A stretch of 7,435 bases of DNA from an uncultured Aliiroseovarius sp. Its GTDB lineage: Bacteria; Pseudomonadota; Alphaproteobacteria; Rhodobacterales; Rhodobacteraceae. Below, in pieces: positions 6,308 to 7,435 of this stretch. A program made the translations under genes and the position numbers. Positions within the stretch are counted from its first letter, which is position 1, and each line of letters opens with the position of its first letter. The notes under the pieces were generated by a model that worked only from the letters and a program-made list of their open reading frames with translations, was not told where the DNA came from and searched no databases. The stretch spans positions 1 to 7,435 of the forward strand of contig CALJDH010000171.1 in NCBI GenBank assembly GCA_938023895.1. The letters are read 5' to 3'.

Positions 6308-7072
6308 ATGAATCAGAATAACAACACCATCATGACATACTTTCCATTTCACGTTCACGGGCCAGATCGGCCTTCGCGCTGGCTGATCACCTGCGATCAC
6401 GCTGCAAATACCGTGCCCTCGTGCGTCGGAGGCGGAGATCTGGGCATCGCGCCCGAGGATATGAACCGCCACATCGCCTATGACGTTGGCGCCGCAGGGG
6501 TCAGCATTCATCTGGCCGAGCTTCTGGACGCGCCCGCGATCCTGTCCAACTTCTCACGTCTGGTGATTGACCCCAACCGGGGCGAGGATGATCCGACGCT
6601 TTTGATGAAGCTCTACGACGGCACCGTGATTCCCGCGAACCGCCATGCGGATGCGTCTGAGAAGGCCCGGCGACTGGACGCGTTCCACCGCCCCTACCAC
6701 AACGCTCTGGCCGATATGGCCGCCCGTCAGGACAACACGGTGATCGTGGCAATGCACTCTTATACGCCGCAGCTGAACGGCCGCGACCCGCGCCCGTGGC
6801 ATGTGGCGGTTTTGCATGAAAAAGACAGCCGCCTTGCGACACCTCTGATCGCAAAGCTCGCGCAAGATCCTGATCTGTGCGTCGGCGAGAACGAGCCCTA
6901 TGGCGGCCACTTGGATGGCGACAGCATCGACCGCCACGCGGTGGTGCAAAAGCGCCCCAACGTATTGATCGAGATCCGCAACGACCTGATCGAGACCGAA
7001 GAGCAGCAACGCGCATGGGCCGAACGTCTGGCGCCGATCTTGATGGAAACGCTGGCTGAAACGGGGCTCTGA
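6308..7072 (+). CDS. N-formylglutamate amidohydrolase family protein, 254 aa
   Basis: Member of the N-formylglutamate deformylase/amidohydrolase family, zinc hydrolases that release formate from N-formylglutamate in histidine breakdown (HutG type), though many members have untested substrates. Visible family landmarks: ITCDHAANTVP (27-37) holding a likely metal-binding histidine (H31), SRLVIDPNR (83-91), FHRPYH (126-131), VAMHSYTP (147-154), GENEPYGG (193-200) and VLIEIRNDLI (219-228). Length of about 250 is typical. ATG 6308 is preceded by AAAGGGG, although the spacing is short. In-frame alternatives are ATG 6272, which lies in an operator, and ATG 6332, which has no ribosome-binding site. 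No other histidine-utilisation genes are in the window, so the specific substrate is not assured. Divergent from pyk and first gene of an operon with the tautomerase. Confidence 0.88.
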   Translation: MNQNNNTIMTYFPFHVHGPDRPSRWLITCDHAANTVPSCVGGGDLGIAPEDMNRHIAYDVGAAGVSIHLAELLDAPAILSNFSRLVIDPNRGEDDPTLLMKLYDGTVIPANRHADASEKARRLDAFHRPYHNALADMAARQDNTVIVAMHSYTPQLNGRDPRPWHVAVLHEKDSRLATPLIAKLAQDPDLCVGENEPYGGHLDGDSIDRHAVVQKRPNVLIEIRNDLIETEEQQRAWAERLAPILMETLAETGL

Positions 7073-7073
7073 C

Positions 7074-7409
7074 ATGCCACATATCCGCATTGAATATACC
7101 GGCGAGGCTGACGCAGCCATGCAAGCCCTGTGCGAGGCGCTGCTGGATGCCCTGTCCGCCCATGACGCGATCCCCAACCCCGCCTCGATCAAGATCCGGG
7201 CGCTGCCGACCGCCTATGCGGTAATGGGAAGCGAGGCGCAAAGCTTTGCGCACGCGCAATTCGCGTTGCTTCCCGGCCGGTCCGAGGCCGTGAAATCCGA
7301 CCTTTCCGGGCTGATCCTGTCCACAATGCGCGCCCAACTGCCGCAGATCGCCAACCTATCCGTTGACGTCGAAGACCTCAGCCCCTCCTATGCCAAAGAC
7401 GTTCTCTAA
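7074..7409 (+). CDS. 5-carboxymethyl-2-hydroxymuconate isomerase-like tautomerase, 111 aa
   Basis: Tautomerase-superfamily protein of the CHMI type. Characterised CHMI (HpaF) isomerises 5-carboxymethyl-2-hydroxymuconate in homoprotocatechuate breakdown. The sequence starts MPHIRIEYTG, so removal of Met exposes the catalytic N-terminal proline expected of the superfamily. Arginines at 42 and 69 are candidates for substrate-carboxylate binding. Length is slightly under that of HpaF (about 125). It starts one base after the amidohydrolase stop and has only a weak ribosome-binding site, so translation is probably coupled. No homoprotocatechuate pathway genes are nearby. The real substrate may therefore be different, perhaps linked to whatever the amidohydrolase acts on; this is inference. 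Confidence 0.82.
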   Translation: MPHIRIEYTGEADAAMQALCEALLDALSAHDAIPNPASIKIRALPTAYAVMGSEAQSFAHAQFALLPGRSEAVKSDLSGLILSTMRAQLPQIANLSVDVEDLSPSYAKDVL

Positions 7410-7421
7410 GGAGTGACCCAC

Positions 7422-7435
7422 ATGGACGACCAGAC
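7422..7435 (+). CDS. Start of a third gene in the amidohydrolase operon (14 bases visible)
   Basis: ATG at 7422 follows TAAGGAGTG (7407-7415) at good spacing, 12 nt after the tautomerase stop, and encodes MDDQ and the start of a fifth codon before the window ends. From memory, related roseobacters carry a short DUF1244 gene at this place, and its proteins often begin in a similar way. Four residues cannot establish that, so the product is left unnamed. Confidence 0.6.

Noticed and set aside
6501..7337. Minus-strand open frames of 278 and 212 codons opposite the amidohydrolase and tautomerase genes
   Set aside because: Both lie antisense to recognised genes and show no protein-family features.
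1..7435. Mobile element, CRISPR array, tRNA/rRNA gene or defence system
   Set aside because: No transposase, integrase, terminal repeats, regularly spaced repeats, tRNA-like folds or defence-protein motifs were seen; the genes are ordinary chromosomal ones.

Overview
The window looks like chromosomal DNA of a marine alphaproteobacterium of the Roseobacter/Rhodobacteraceae type. This rests on the moderately high GC content, the protein sequences of pyruvate kinase, L20 and L35, and the block pyk / small membrane protein / rpmI-rplT with a divergent N-formylglutamate amidohydrolase gene. Genus cannot be fixed from the sequence alone. Most of the window is core or conserved genome. I see no insertion sequence, tRNA, rRNA, CRISPR array or integrase.

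Layout. (1) Positions 1-1452, minus strand: a two-gene module of a DGPF/YCII-like protein followed by an ECF42-type sigma factor with a long C-terminal extension, which runs off the left edge. Upstream lies a sequence that fits the ECF42 promoter signature as I recall it (TGTCGA, 17 nt, CGTC), suggesting autoregulation. (2) 1648-1983, plus: a small cupin transcribed divergently from that module. (3) 2001-3542, minus: a polytopic GT-C-type membrane glycosyltransferase-like protein (AftB/LphB-like), convergent with the cupin. (4) 3678-4414, minus: rpmI-rplT with a good sigma70-type promoter and a strong intrinsic terminator. Neither infC nor pheS is adjacent within the window. (5) 4447-4683, minus: a 78-residue, two-helix membrane protein of unknown function. 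(6) 4746-6185, minus: pyruvate kinase. (7) 6186-6307: a regulatory region holding two near-identical LacI/GalR-type palindromes exactly 20 bp apart; one overlaps the predicted pyk -35 box. (8) 6308-7435, plus: N-formylglutamate amidohydrolase, a CHMI-like tautomerase one base downstream, and the first codons of a third gene, apparently one operon.

How the parts may work together. Pyruvate kinase makes pyruvate at the end of glycolysis/Entner-Doudoroff metabolism. The paired operators suggest that a sugar- or metabolite-responsive LacI-family repressor sets its expression, possibly together with the divergent amidohydrolase operon. The sigma/DGPF module is a self-contained regulatory unit with no anti-sigma factor in view; the function of DGPF proteins is not established. 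The two points most worth following are the ECF42 promoter match and the tandem operators. Nothing here proves a wholly new system.
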